From the NCBI GenBank assembly GCA_018398805.1, contig JAGFBZ010002341.1, positions 791,001 through 855,000 on the forward strand: a stretch of DNA of 64,000 nt. The letters are read 5' to 3'. Positions within the stretch are counted from its first letter, which is position 1, and every line of letters begins with the position of its first letter. The DNA is from Hirundichthys speculiger. Taxonomy: Eukaryota > Chordata > Actinopteri > Beloniformes > Exocoetidae. The notes below the pieces were generated by a model. That model saw nothing but the letters and a program-made list of their open reading frames with translations, was not told where the DNA came from and made no database searches. Shown here one piece after another: positions 13,188 to 26,517 of the stretch. Position numbers and translations under genes: made by a program.

Positions 13188-13558
13188 TAGGGATGTGAAA
13201 AAAAAACGATTTGGTGATATATCGCAATTTTTGGCCACCCAATATAATATCGATTTTCAGCTCCTAATATTGATTTTTTTTTTGGAAAATTCATTCATTC
13301 GCTTAAATGTGCAAAAACACAAAAAATAAACAATAAATTAAGTTTTCAAGCAAATAGTTTTGACTCAATTTGTCCTCTGAATGATCAATATCATGTGATG
13401 AACATATACAGCAACTTGATTTTTCATCTTTACTTTTAATTTTGATATTAACTGGGTAGAAAATCGCAATATATCACGATACTGCGATAATATCGTATCA
13501 TGGCCCAAGTATCACGATACACATCTTATTGCAAGGTCCTTTCCAATACTCACCCCTA
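13188..13558 (+). mobile_element. hAT-type MITE, family B
   Basis: Starts TAGGGATGTGAAA and ends CTCACCCCTA. The ends carry inverted ATATCGCAAT / ATTGCGATAT-like motifs. The flanks are GTCGCGTG (13180-13187) and GTCATGTT (13559-13566), a 5/8 decayed 8-bp duplication. A second copy lies inverted at 43016-43403 with matching interior blocks (ACAAATTGAGTCAAAACTA when read on one strand). Confidence 0.85.
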
Positions 13559-13566
13559 GTCATGTT

Positions 13567-15094
13567 TAACCTTACTTTAAAACTGCTCATGAACTCCAAA
13601 ATTCCCTACGATTTCTTAGAAGCTGCCACCACAAATGAACTAAGAACAGAAACACTTGACTGGTGACACATGTGACCTCACGGTGGTGGTGGTGGGGGGT
13701 GAATGTGGAGAATTAATTACTGCCTGATTTCAGATTCCTCCAAATCTCAGAATGAAAGCATCTACGCCAGCCCATATGACAAAAATAAGAAATGGAAGTC
13801 TTGAAAAGTGCCTATTAAATGAACTGTATGCATTAATATTGACGCTAAAGCTCCGGGGTGACGGATGTGCAGCACGGCCAGGTGATGCTCGGGTCCCTTG
13901 GAGGTGAAAGATTTTAGATTTTGAAGTATAAAACATGAATGTCGTCACACCATTTCAGGCGGAAGCCACTGTGACAGTGAGTTAAATTTTAATACCTCTG
14001 AAGGTTGCAAGGTCTTGGTTGCAAAATATCTTTGCGGTCCTTCGTGACAATGACACAGGCCATCAAGCAGATCAGGACAAAATAAAGTCTGCGGCTGTGA
14101 CAATCCCAGAAAGTAAAAAAGTTGCTTTGCCAGCCCACCATATCTCCACACAATGCACTCATACAAGCTCCCTGTATATTAACCTGACTTTGAAAATGAA
14201 GATGACTTTAACACGCTTCATTCAAAGCATCGTGCTCTCCAGCTTCAACAGCCCCTCTGACCCACCGGCGCTATCGTTCGGTGTGGTTTAATAAACCAAC
14301 CCATCACTTGAAGGACTGTCCTGAAGTTGAAACGACCCGGGGGTCTATTATGAGACAGTGAAAAGTGTAAGCTTTCCTCAGGGGCCAAAACGATGTGAGA
14401 CGAAGCCGTTTTGAGATTGAATAGGAACATGAGTTTCTAGCAAAATGGCAATTCAATTTTAGCACTTGAGGCAATCAGCTTCTACCAAAAAAAATACTCT
14501 TTTAACCCTCTGAAAGGATCCTGCAGCGTCATTCAACCTAATTGGTCATGTGAATAGGGCCCTAAAGTTATTTTTAACTTTGCAAGTGTACAGAAAGCTT
14601 ATAAAAAAGGACCGTTTTTGTTCAAGCCCCTGCTTCTGGTCGGCGCCACCTTGGTTTTACCAAACAAACTGTCAGCAGCTGCTGAAGGAGGAGGAGCTAA
14701 CGGCCTCAGCTTCCATAGAACAGGATGAGTACGCAGATACTTTTAAGAAATAGGTGAGCGTTAGAAGGAGAGCACATTTTTTTATTTTGACATGTGTTGA
14801 TTACTCCATCTACTAAGATTAACTGCTCTTTGGCTGCAAAAAAAAAAAAAAAACTATCCCTTTCCAGTTTTGATTCACATTGTTTCAGGCCCCTAACAAA
14901 AATGTGCACTCCTTCTCGTCTAATAATGTGCTTCGGGATGTTTAAGTCTGGAATGTTCCTTTAACCATTTCTCAGGGATGTGGTTGTTCAGTCATTGACT
15001 GCTGAGCTCAACTATCATGCAGATGTTCTGAAAGTTTTTTTTTTTTTCCATTCTATATTTGTACTTATATCAACACAGAAGGTGTTTGTTTTTT
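13567..15094. other. Non-coding stretch
   Basis: No gene or delimited element recognised. Poly-A at 14840-14853. Confidence 0.5.
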
Positions 15095-15555
15095 CAGTTA
15101 TTACCTCCACCAAGGAGGTTATGTTTTTGCCGCCGTTTATCTGTCTGTCTGTCTGTGATACAAGATAACTCCAAAAAGTTATGGATGGATTTTGGTGAAA
15201 TTTTCAGCAGTTGTCAGAAATGTGAAAAGGAAGGACTGATTTCATTTTGGCTGTGATCCGGAAAAATCCTGGATTTTGGATCAGCTTTCAAATTTTTGAC
15301 AACATTGCGGTCAATGGGGCCCAAAATTTTGTTTCTTAATATCTACGTTAACTCATTGACTGCCATTGCGTCAATGGCAGTCAATGAGTTAATTATTGCC
15401 CAAAACTCATAAAATTTGACTTGAACCTCTATCAAATTTAAAAGGCTGATCCGGATCTGATCCAGAAGGCAGATTTTATTGGAATCTGTAATCGCTATAT
15501 GGGAGAATTGTTGCACTTGGCGGAGGTCTGCGCTCTCCGAGTGTTTTTCTAGTTC
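15095..15555 (+). repeat. Widespread metazoan-type interspersed repeat with internal hairpin
   Basis: Contains the phrases TTACCTCCACCAAGGAGGTT, CAAGATAACTCCAAAAAGTT and GGCGGAGGTCTGCGCTCTCC, which I recognise from a repeat common in fish and other animals. Its class is not assigned here. A perfect palindrome (15349-15391) lies inside. Confidence 0.6.
15349..15391. repeat. Perfect 20-bp inverted repeat with 3-nt loop
   Basis: Arms at 15349-15368 (TAACTCATTGACTGCCATTG) and 15372-15391 are exact reverse complements around CGT. A very stable hairpin is expected in RNA or single-stranded DNA. Confidence 0.92.
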
Positions 15556-15800
15556 TTCTCCGTTGTGGCTCCTGGCCTGAAGGTCTGTCCGCCGCTCCTC
15601 CTTTCTTCCTCTGTAACTGCCACATTGGCTACAAGTAAATCTGAAGAATGAGACCCAATTCATTTTGGTTTTATGTCCATTTTAAATTGCACAGCTGCGT
15701 AATGTTGAAGGTTTACACCTTCCTTAGGACACGTGTCTCGACTTTGCACCGATATTTTTGCTGATAGGTCATACACCATCTCGTCTAAAGCCTGGATGAC

Positions 15801-16198
15801 TAGAGCTTGTAGCGATACACTAATCTCACGATACAATACGCGATATTCGGCTTACGATACGATTCATATCGATATTCATCTTACAATACATTTACAAAGT
15901 GATTTTGGTGACATCTTGTGAATGTTCCAATGACTTTGTTTGAATTAATTGAACTGAAAGCATCAGTTACACATTATATGGCTGACAGGCAGCTTGCAAA
16001 TGCTGGACAAAATGAATAAAAGATGTGTTGAGAAAAATAGTTTCATTTATTTGAACAGTGCAAATTGTTGCTTGCAAGCTTTTAGGTGGGACACGGGGGT
16101 TTTGAAAGAAGCTTAGAATATTGATACCCGTGGCTGAAAAATCGATACTCGATAAAATATCTATATATATCGCAGAATCAATAAAACGCTCAGCTCTA
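15801..16198 (+). mobile_element. hAT-type MITE, family C (internally deleted)
   Basis: Begins TAGAGCTTGTAGCGATACAC and ends CGCTCAGCTCTA. Flanks TGGATGAC (15793-15800) and CAGATGAC (16199-16206) match at 6 of 8, both differences being transitions. Interior and ends match 31149-31583 (inverted) and the long copy 37112-38195, so this is a deletion derivative. Confidence 0.9.
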
Positions 16199-16206
16199 CA
16201 GATGAC

Positions 16207-17798
16207 ATTCAGAAGTCTCATGTTATTTCCTGGGACCGCAACGGGTTAAAATGAAATTTGACAATGTGAAAAGCACGTTGCCGCTGCCACGCAGTCTTCG
16301 GGGGGGCAGTCAAACCGGAGCACACCCAGTCTGGATGAGCAGTCATCCTTCCTTCCATTGTTAAAGCAGACATTTCCTTGGAGAGGATGGATCTCCTTGG
16401 CCGTGATCGTCCCTCATCTGTGCTCAGCACAGATATGCTTGGAAGCGGCCCACAATTTCTTGGCAGTTTCCTGACAGCTTCAACCCCATACGGCGTGTTC
16501 AAACACATCCAGGTCCACGTTGTCTCCAAACGAAATGATTTGGCTCTGGCGACGTTCTCTCAATTTGCCATTTCTGAATATGAGTAGATTGTGGTGTTTC
16601 TGCCTCCCAATGCCGATTACAGAGCGTGATGTTTATATCTGAGACTTGTTTGAACTTCAGCGTAAAATCACTTCCATTTTTTTCCATTTTCTTTAAAATT
16701 ATTTAATATGACTCCTGCAAACTGGTGCTTTACTGGTCACAGTTTAGCGCTCATTTTTTTAAGGTATTTAAAAAGCCAACAGTTGGTGCTTGTAGCAGCA
16801 TATCTGAGAATAAGTTTCCCTGCACGTGTTTTATTAAATATTATATATTATATTCTACAACACCTGTTTATAAGCAGTCGAGTTCATTTTCCTCAGCACA
16901 GTTACAAGAGTAGACTTACTCAAATATTAAGAGCACTGTAGAAGAGAGAAAAAAAACAAATCAAACTGTTTTTGGTCCACATAAAAATGTAATTTATTGT
17001 GTCAGTTCAAAGCTGACGCAGCAGCTGTAAGTTATGGGAAAACGATTAAGAACATCCTTTCTTTTTTTTAATTAAATATAAAATAAAAACGTTGAGGTAA
17101 TAAAGTTTAAGCTTCTTTAATCCTCTTTGTCCTTTTTTTTTTTGTGAGCCAATCCTGCTAGTTTGATTGATAAGAAATAAAAGTGTGGAATCGTGCGAGA
17201 TCCCTGTTAATGTAAAGCTTTATTTCCTCTTTAGCGTTGTGTTTCTGCGGCCGCAATCCCAAACTGAAGTGCTGGCGTGCCATGAGCTGCTTACAGAGAG
17301 AGTTGCATATGTATGCAAAGCCTTTTAAGTGTGAAAGCCAAACACAGTCATGTTTCAATTTTTTAGGTGCGGATTGCTTTTCCAGAGGGCAGTACACTCA
17401 ATTTTCATATTTTACCATTAATATCCAACAAAGCATTCTTGACTACGACTGGCGTGGATAATGGCGCTCCCGTGCTGCCACTGGGACCTATATACATAAC
17501 ATTACTGCTACCTACTGTGTGCACAGGGACGTGCAGAACACGCTCACATGCATCTTCAAGATATCTCCCATTTTCGTTTTTGGACCTCCAGCCCAGATAT
17601 TCCTGTTCGCTGTTGCAGCATTTATGAACGGTCCAGTTTTAAAGACCCCTGTTGAAAAAACTGCTGGGCAGTTAATATTTGTGATGTGTCCGATCAGGAA
17701 ACAGTACAGTATATACAACCAGAGCCGTCTCTTGCTATATGCACATTGTTCCTAACCCTAACCCGAGGTAGAAGGAGCTAAGCTCCATCTCAGCCTCT
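16207..17798. other. Non-coding stretch
   Basis: No gene or delimited element recognised. A short CCTAACCCTAACCC stretch at 17752-17765 resembles telomere repeats but has only two units. Confidence 0.5.
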
Positions 17799-17806
17799 GC
17801 CGTGAC

Positions 17807-18255
17807 TAGGGATCGACCGATATAGATTTTTTTAGGCCCGACACCGATTTTTTTCCATCACTCTTAGCTGATGACTGATTATGGACCGCTGATTTTCTTA
17901 GGCCGAAATATGTGGCCGATACTGCTTTTGCTCCCTCAATTTACATTAAAAAAAAATGACACAATGATAACAAATGTTACAGGTCTTAAGTTTAAACAAA
18001 CATTAATTGAAAAGTAAAAATGTAACAATTTAACAACTCTAACTTCAACTTTACCACACATACTTTCAAATAAAGTGTTAACGCGTCTGCATGTGCTGCA
18101 GGGTCCTCCGGCAACGCAGAGTTGCCGTAGGATGCTTGTCAGTAAATCATGCCACGGAAAAATACATCGGCGAATCGGCCGAGGTCGATTCAAGTTAAAA
18201 AAAACGCAAATATCAGCCCGATATATCGGCCGGCCGATGTATCGGTCTATACTTA
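17807..18255 (+). mobile_element. hAT-type MITE, family D
   Basis: Starts TAGGGATCGACCGATA and ends TATCGGTCTATACTTA, which are good terminal inverted repeats. Flanks GCCGTGAC (17799-17806) and GTTGTGAT (18256-18263) match at 5 of 8, and all three differences are C/T. Subterminal CGGCCGA/TCGGCCG motifs occur. No transposase remnant was recognised. Confidence 0.85.
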
Positions 18256-18263
18256 GTTGTGAT

Positions 18264-21200
18264 CCTTGTGAAGCTTCTGACTGGTTAGCCCTGTCCAGCA
18301 GGAGAAACATGTCACTGGGGACGGGGCACATGACCAATAAAGCTTGTGATTACATTGTTTTACAACATTCACATGCCCGCAACAGCAGGGCTTACAAGCA
18401 TTACTACATTTTTGACACATAGCTCAAAGCATTTGATAGTAAGAGTTCAACACATTTTGAAATCAATCAAATCTGTAGTATTATGGCATAATATGTTGTC
18501 TAAAATGTATTCGGCGGTATGCAGTTGTGACGTCACGCGGGAGACGCACCAGTTATTGTTGTAGTTGCTACCAGCATTCATTCATTCATTCTGCTCGGTA
18601 GTAAGTGCTGATTTCGCCTGATATGTTTCCATTGCTGTTAATAAATACCAACTCCGAGCACATCGTTGTACGAGCCTTTTTGCAAGAGAAACCTGACAAA
18701 ACCGACATGAAGTCTAACAAAAACATTAGGCTACCTGGCCCCTAGAATAACGTTAGGCGGTCGGGCTACTCCAATAACAACCACATCAACAGTTTACAAC
18801 TATCTCACATATTGTTTTCAGTGTCAGTGATTGTGAGAAATTGTACCTGTAAATCTGGCTCCCTGACCGTGGTGCCAGTTCTGGTGGGATTGACTCACTG
18901 CCAACAATGTCAGGTTCATCTCCAGGAGGATATGTATCCAGCTTTTTTAGTTCAGTCTTTTCCTGGGCTCTTTTTTTCCCTTTTCTTTGCGTTTTTTTTG
19001 CTTCACTTTTATGCTTATATGAACTACCACTCATGATTAGATTAAGCCGTGATCCACCTACCCTGCACTGCATACTCTGTTGACTAGTGACTGATGATGA
19101 CGCTGATGATGACGATTTTACCCAAAATACATTTGGAGATCCACTTGTGAATGTGCACATTGTAAAGTTAACTGTGAGAGTGAACATGAAGCCAGCCATG
19201 CAGCACAACATTTAATTCACTGTGTAGAAACCTTCGTGACCAAAGTCAGTCTTACATTTTTTTTGACCAACCATGAGTCATTCCGGCTGGGGAAACCTAT
19301 ATATAACCTCATACGTAGCGCATCACATTTTTTGCAGAAGTTGTTGTATCCAGTTATACGCAAGATGTAACCGACACTTGGGGAGAGGCCTGTATCTTCG
19401 TCTTTCACCGGGCCCTCCAGGGCCCGGGCCGGGGGAGTACTGTTCCCCCAACCCCCCATGAAGCTCCACCCTTGGCCCCGTCACATGGGGGTTAGAAGAA
19501 AGAAAGTTGGACCAGTAAAGTCCTCCTTAACTGGGTTATATCTGCATCCTTCTGCTTCTTATCAGCGACAGTGATCCAACCAGCACTGATCCAGAGTTTC
19601 ACCATCCAGTTTAACATCGTACATCTCTGCAAGAGGTGAATATGTCCCAAAATGGATCGATCGCAATGGTTCAAGGCCAGAGGACTTGCCCTTTGGAAGA
19701 CCTGCAAGCTGCCAAAATCCTGATTAAAATGTCTTTCATGATGCTGTGGCAGTAGAAGCGTGGCTCTGTTTTGTATGGTTTCAGACTGCAGCCCTTCAGC
19801 TGAAATTTGATATTGGCTGTAATTAATGTGGACAGTGATATGAACATCTTAATAATTTGTAATAGCAACCTGACAGCCTCAAAATGACTCACTTGAATTA
19901 CTGATGCCCAGGCCATTATTAACATTATTTTCACTTAGCCTTTAATTCATTCTTCCCTTATACCTCAATATATCAATAAATGCAGCAGCGTGTCTGAAGA
20001 CTAATGACAGTTCTCATCGGTATAAGTGCTGTTGTACTTGGCAGGCGTAGAGACGAGTGCTGCCTCCATCATCGGCCCTCGTGGCAACACTCACACCAGC
20101 AAGCTGTTTCCAAACATGTAAAAATCAGCGAGAAGAGGCAACACTCGCTGCAGTTAATTAACAGGGATCTCGGTGTGTTGGCGCTGTAACAGAAACGCAG
20201 CCTAGAGGAGGTGGAGGTGGAGGTTGAGAGAAGCAGGCTGAGATGGATGGATATTTGCATCTGTCAGTAATTTTAATGAGACGGAGCCGTGTGAAAAATC
20301 GGTGCGAGCGCGAACGCCACTGGCTAAATCTGTGGATTCCCCAAAAAGGCTGTGTCAGTGTCGAAATGTGTTAACGCACACGAGCGCATTGTTGTGTTAG
20401 CACTCGTGTCTGTTTGCAGGACTTGTATTTGCACAAATTCATGTGGTTTCCTTGTTTCCTCTGCAAATGTTCACATTGTGGAATGTTTTTTTTCTCACCT
20501 CCCCGAAATCTCCATTTTTCTACAATAACCTCCCTTCCCTTTTCACATGACTTATTTTTTACTTCTTCCAAACGCATTTTGAATTTGCACTTTCATGCAT
20601 AGCGATTGCCACAATGAACGGCAATTCAAAGGCCATTTTCTGTGATGGGTGAGATGGTTTAGGTGCACATTAGCCATTTCAGTGGACATCAGTGCATTTC
20701 ATTCAACAAAATTTACATCCAAAGGATGTTTTTTGTTCAGTTGAAAATGGAAAAAACAAAAGACATTCACTTGCAATTTAATGTCTGTCATTAAGGGAAA
20801 AAAAACAAGAACAAAGTGTTGCGCTGGTTTTAATGTTCATCCACAGAAGAGCTGAAGGACATTTATGATGAAAAGAAAAGTTGATGGGAGGACTTTATTT
20901 AAAATTCAAAAATAGTATCATTTCTCACTAAACACTACTATAAACTTCTATGATTAAATGTACAAAGCCTACACTTTTGCTGCCAAAAGATCTCTGAGCA
21001 CTTACAAGGTGGACAAGGAACATCTGAGCTTCTTCTGGGGAGTCTGGTTCTGGAACAGTAGCAGTAGGAGCGATGGGACCGCAGGCACCATCAGTTTGAG
21101 GGATACTAAGGTCTTATGATGGGAACGGAGGGACTTTAAACTTGAAGATTTGGTGGAAGATGTTGGAAAAGCCCTTTTGTTTTGAGCCCAATGATATCTT

Positions 21201-22344
21201 GACAACATTCCTTAATGTTTCTTCGCTGTTAATGTTGGGAAATGTAAAGACATGCATTTCTGATTTCACTTAAACTTTACTCAAAAAGACTACAAAGTGC
21301 AGATATGACACGGATAATACCTAATAACTTCAGCTGTAGCGGTCTCTGTCTACTTGGGCTGTGTCGCGGATAAGAAGATCTCATTTTTCTTTCTTGCTGA
21401 TGTCGGTGTGGACAGTAGTATAGTGTTTGTGTGTTTTCTCAGGGGATACTCCGGCTTCCTCCACAGTCCAAAACCATGACTGACTGGTGATTCCGAGTTG
21501 ACTGGATGTGTGAGAGTGGGTGGGCTGGTTTTGTCTTTGTGTCCCTGTGGTGGACATTTGACCTGCCCGTGACCCTGAACAGAAAAGAGCAGGTGTAGTA
21601 AATGGATGCAGGGTTCTAGTGTCATTTCACCACCACAGTTTTGTTCCAAACCCAACAACTTGCCCCAATTCTGCAGCAAACGATCACTGGGCGTCTTTAA
21701 ATTTTGCAAACTGGCGAAATGAAGCAGCTGTGATGATTATGTAAAAACAGATTTCGTTGAGATCTAAATACGTTGCGTAGATTATCTACTAAGTAAAAAA
21801 GCCTGAACAGTGACTTGATTTGACTCATTTAAACCAGCCTTTGTATCAGTCTCTTTCCAAATGATCCCCTAAAAATTAAAACTCATGTGCATACAAATAA
21901 AGAAACTGCAGCACACAAATGCAAGTCATGGAATTAGATGATTTGACATTTAATAATGCGACCTGGATGCCGTGCAGATGAGCTCCATGGATCTGCATCA
22001 CCTGTCAGTCCTTCCCTGCTGTCTCTGTCTCTTAAAGATGATGAGTCTGATGTGATTGGCTGATTAACTGACGCTTGCCCCAGGCCCACCTGCTGATTAC
22101 GTATTCCTCCCACATAGTTTGCATTCGCCGTGTTCTAGACAATGTTCTGTGCTGCCTCAGGATCATGCGTGCGGCTCGAGTCATAAAAATTTTAGGTCAC
22201 ACCCACAATGCTTCACACGGAAGTTGTGTTTGGCTGGAAACAGTGAACAAAAACGTCCCGACTCATCATCGTGAAGCTCTGTTATGCAGAAGAGTTCATA
22301 TTTTACTCAGCATTTGCAGGTCTTGTAGCTGTAAAACGGCCATC
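18264..22344. other. Non-coding stretch
   Basis: About 4 kb without a recognisable gene or element. A 141-codon frame on the minus strand (18786-19211) has no visible domain or splice support. CATT tandem units sit near 18577-18590, and a GC-rich patch near 19405-19436. Confidence 0.5.
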
Positions 22345-22795
22345 ACTGAACTCGTTTCCACCCTCACCTACGGTCGTGAACTGTGAGCAGTGACGGAAAG
22401 AATGAGACCTTGGACACAAGCTACTGAAATGAGTTTCCTCCCATGGTTGGCTGGGCTCCTCTTTAGAGATTGGATGGTAGTTTCTGGCATTTGGGAGGGA
22501 CTCAAGAGTAGAGTTGCTACTTCTCTGAATTGAGAAGAGCCACTTGAGGTGGTTTTAGTTATGAAGCCTCCTGGATGCATTCCTAGAAAGGTGTTTTGGG
22601 CCTGTTAACTGGGTACAGACCCAGGACTCACTGGAGAGACGATAGCTCTCAGCTGGTTTAGGAATGCCGTGGTAGTTCCCCTGAAGAGTTTGAGGAGGTG
22701 CCCAGGGAGAGGGGGGTCCGGGCCTCTGTGTTCAGGCTACTGCCCCCATGACCCAAACTCAGATAAGCGGAAGTGAATGAATGATGACCAAACAA
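22345..22795 (+). mobile_element. LINE 3' end fragment (RTE/Rex3-like or related)
   Basis: The + strand contains the LINE 3' coding end with frameshifts: GGTCGTGAACTGTGAGCAGT, AGCTACTGAAATGAGTTTCC, GAGAAGAGCCACTTGAGGTG, ACCCAGGACTCACTGG, then CTACTGCCCCCATGACCC and AGATAAGCGGAAGTGAATGA. It is 5'-truncated and has a GAATGA-type tail. It is homologous to 9945-10290 and 33367-34530. Confidence 0.75.
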
Positions 22796-22799
22796 CTCT

Positions 22800-24350
22800 G
22801 CTTCGATGGAATGTGTCCATTGGACATTGTTCTAGAAGTCTTGTGGTTTGTTCAGATGTAGTTTTGCAACCTTAGTCAGACTTCTCTGATCTTTTTAGTG
22901 AGAAGAGGCTTTCCCAAACTGTGCCGGTTCAATCTTCTTATTGCGTTGTCATGCCTTTTAGCTAGGGGTACATGATAATTATTGACCCGATAATTGAATG
23001 AGCAGCAGTGAATGTTATGTTCATGTGAGTTCGCTGGTTATTTGTGACAAATGCTCCAAGCGAAGGAGGGAAAAATAGCACAAGCTTTAATATGTCAAAC
23101 CAGATCAGAAACATAACCATTGCTTCCATGGAGTTTTGAAACGTTAGCTAACGTTAGCTAACATGAGCAAGCCAGCAGCAAGTCTGGTCCCCTCTCCTCG
23201 CCATCATCTCTCTCATCTAAATCTTCCATGAAATTGAAAAAACCCAAAAACTACTGAACCTCATTTACTTTAATCAAAGGTATTCATTTGAACGGAACCA
23301 CAAGCCAAAATCCTTTAAACGTAATTTTTTTGTTACTATGAGTGCACTTTTACACTTTTTCACTTTTTTTTTTATTTACACAGACAAGTCTAACTTGTGT
23401 CAGTACATTATGCACTGTGCATTATTTTTTATTGTCATTGAGGAATGCACTTTTTTAGTTTGTAATTCTGATGCATGTATTTCCATCAGTTTAAGGAGCC
23501 TTTATTTTTTATATCAGTCAGTAATGCACCTTATTTAAGTTGATGTGAGATATCAAATAGGTTTGTTTGATAGCTTTTACAAAAATGTTTGAGAGGCTTG
23601 TCAATGGTTTTTGGAAAAAATAAACATCTGTTGATTTAAAGAGTCAAAACTGCTTTTGGTTTTGTTCATAGTATCGATGTAATGATCTTAGGTATATGAG
23701 TGTGTTATCGGTATCAGCCTTTAGGAGCTGAAAGTTATCGGTTTTAAAAAACAGTTATCATGCATCCCTACTTTAAGCATTTATTATACTCTAGGAAGTC
23801 TGCAGGGTCACAAATCATGTGACTCTGTTTTTGTTTGAATTTTTTGTACCTCTCCGAGCACTGCATCGACTGAATTCGCTGGGTTTTCCGCTCCTCAGAA
23901 GATCGTGAACTGTCTCTAGAGCTTTCCATTCATTAAATAATCTTTATTGTTGTACAACATTGAACTCCAACTTTTTTTGAAATGGCTTTTATTGCCCTCC
24001 TCCAGATGAATGTGCAGGAACAATTACTTCTCTGTGATCTCTGTGTTTGCTGATGTCTTTTCCTCTTGGTATTGTGTTAACACCCACTTGAAAGCTCCAC
24101 CGCAGCAAACTGCCAAAACCTTTATGGAGCTCTGCACATCTGCTGCTGATCAGTTCATCAAGGGCTGATGGGTAGTGGCAGCTTAACCTCTCATGTCTTA
24201 TGGAAGTGCTAAGAGGGTATTTAGCATGGCACAAGTTTTTCTTAATTTTTTTTTGTCTTTTTGCCTTCATTTTGTCCAATAAATATTGTCAGTATTAAAA
24301 AAAAGTGATCACCGGACGATCAGATGATTTTTATTGTCTTTACACAGATA
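22800..24350 (+). mobile_element. Unclassified DNA element split by a family-E hAT
   Basis: Recognisable phrases of a repeat common in fish: TTCTAGAAGTCTTGTGGTTT, GAGAAGAGGCTTTCCCAAAC, CAATTACTTCTCTGTGATCT, CAGCAAACTGCCAAAACCTT and TTTTTATTGTCTTTACAC at the end. A second copy lies in the same orientation at 26518-27545. The hAT element at 22963-23770 interrupts it. Superfamily not assigned; left end approximate. Confidence 0.65.
22963..23770 (+). mobile_element. hAT-type element, family E, with BED remnant
   Basis: Starts TAGGGGTACATGATAATTAT and ends AACAGTTATCATGCATCCCTA. Flanks CTTTTAGC (22955-22962) and CTTTAAGC (23771-23778) match at 7 of 8. At about 23045-23080 the + strand reads ICDKCSKRR before a stop, the broken first half of a BED zinc finger. 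It is an inverted relative of 28328-29433. Confidence 0.9.
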
Positions 24351-26517
24351 AGCATGTGATTAAAATAGAGAGAGCTGTAAGTGTTGAACAGAAGAACCGA
24401 CTCACAGGCGAGGCTCTGCTCCAAAAGTGAGCCGCAGACTCGCCGTTGCTCCGATCGCTTTTTCAGTTGTGTTCGTGAAGCTGAACCAGCATCATGACGT
24501 TGCATGACGATGCACCTCCTGGTTATGTTACTGTAGCATGATTGTTTTTTTTTTTTTTTTTAATTGCAGTTACTGATTTGTTTGAGGAGTCTGATAGCTT
24601 TTAAAATCTTAAATCGCTGCTTAACAGGACCTGAAAACGTACACGAGACACTCCGAGGATAAAGAATCCTCTGTTTGTCATTTCATATTTTATTGATGGT
24701 CTCTCCTCCTCCTCCCTCACCACCAACTTCTTCATCCTCAGATTATCGTTGAGAGCTCCCGTGTAATTCCGACAAACAGCTTGCTCCTTTGTTCCCATCT
24801 GCCCGATCCAGGGCGGCGGCACCGAGGGCCTCTCTAATGCTAATGTGACGACAGACTGAAGCAGATAACTACAGCTGCGCCGTCTGTACCTGTCCCACCT
24901 GGAGCACTGACAACACCGTTTCCTGGAAGTAGTGTTAAATCCAGACAGCTGGAGACTTTATTCCTCCAAATTGCGACGGATGATGCAGTTTTACGTCCAG
25001 CAGTAGATCACTGCATAGATTGTCATTGTGTCGAGTACAGATGGCTTCATGGGGAGAAATTACATTTCCGTGATTAAAATGAAGTTCACGGTCAGTTCAG
25101 AACTGTTGAGTCTGATAGTCTTATGTAGTGACTTGATCAGAAATTGGTGTGTTGAATGCAAAATATGTAGCGTGTCAAGGTTATATCATCAGTAGGTATG
25201 AGATCATTCTTCACTATCCTCTGAATGCCATGATGCCAGTAGACAAAACATCTGTCTAAATGGAACACAAGCGTCTTTATTCCCTGCTTAGTGATTTATT
25301 TATTTTCTCTCTCTCTGCTAGCTTCATTCAGACCAGACTTAACAATGAAGGTCACAGTGTTTTAGTTCTGTACAGTAATCTCATCGTTAGCCCCTGGAGG
25401 AACCACTTCTTATATCTAAGTCAGCAAAGATCCGGAGCCTGTGTAGCACCAGTTTTCTGGCTCTGGACCAGTGATTTTCTCGTGGCTGGCTTGTGAACAA
25501 TTAAAAAACCTTGGTTCTAGGTCAGTTGCTGGCTCTGAACCAGCTCAGGAATAACTTTAATAGAAATAGCCCATCAGACTGAGGCAGTGCTATTGCTGGT
25601 TTGAAGCCAATGCCAACAGTTTGAGCCGTAGCTACAGGATAATCACCTTGATGGTGTCATATTGCGAGCTTACGACAACTGCTGGGTTAGTACATTTTAC
25701 GTAGTGCATTTTATGCGTGATACCTAGTATGGTGGCCACCGGTAAAAGTTTGGAATTAACTTTCAAAAAGGACAAGAGAGAAAAATATGATCAAACTGGA
25801 AGGTGAAATCAGCAGCCGTATACCTGCATAGTGTTAGCATTGTGTGATGCTGCAGATGAATAACAAATTTAACTGCAAATCTAAGTGCAACAAAGAGTGT
25901 CGGTGAACCAGCAGAGATTATTTATTGAAGCCAGGGCGGGTTCATGGGGTCCGAGTTTGGGTCAGTGCTCCTCTGCATGTGCTGCTCGCTTGCCTGGCCT
26001 TGATTATTTTTATTATCACACATAGGTGAGGTGGCTGAGGCTAATCCTTTCTATGACCAACTGGTTTGAGCAAGCAAAGCAGAGTTTTCTTTTTCTTTTT
26101 CTTCACAAGAATAAACTTGCTGCACTCTGACCTTGTGCTGAGCATGAATCATTTGGCCTCATGTACACAATGCATGTCTCAACGGATGGAGTAGCGAATT
26201 GATCTGCGAGGCAATATCATATTAGGGCACAATTACTTATCATTTTATGTGGGAAAAAAATCTTTTAAAAAATATATAAAACAGATCAGTGCTTTATTGA
26301 TGATAGCGGGACTACAGGTGTGTCCATCCTTTTTTGACTGCATCAGTGAAAACTAAATCTGTGACACCATTATGGCCATCTACGGTAGTGTTATCTGTAT
26401 TTCCCTGCCGTTACCACTTAGGAGCAAACAAACTGAGTTAGTTGGACATATTTTGTGGCACAGGTGTGCACATAGAGTGGCATGCAAAAGCAAAAGCTCG
26501 GGCTAAAATAGTAAAAT
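24351..26517. other. Non-coding stretch
   Basis: No gene or delimited element recognised. T-run at 24544-24561. Confidence 0.5.

Noticed and set aside
18786..19211. 141-codon minus-strand frame
   Set aside because: No recognisable domain, repetitive Ser/Lys composition, and no splice or regulatory support.
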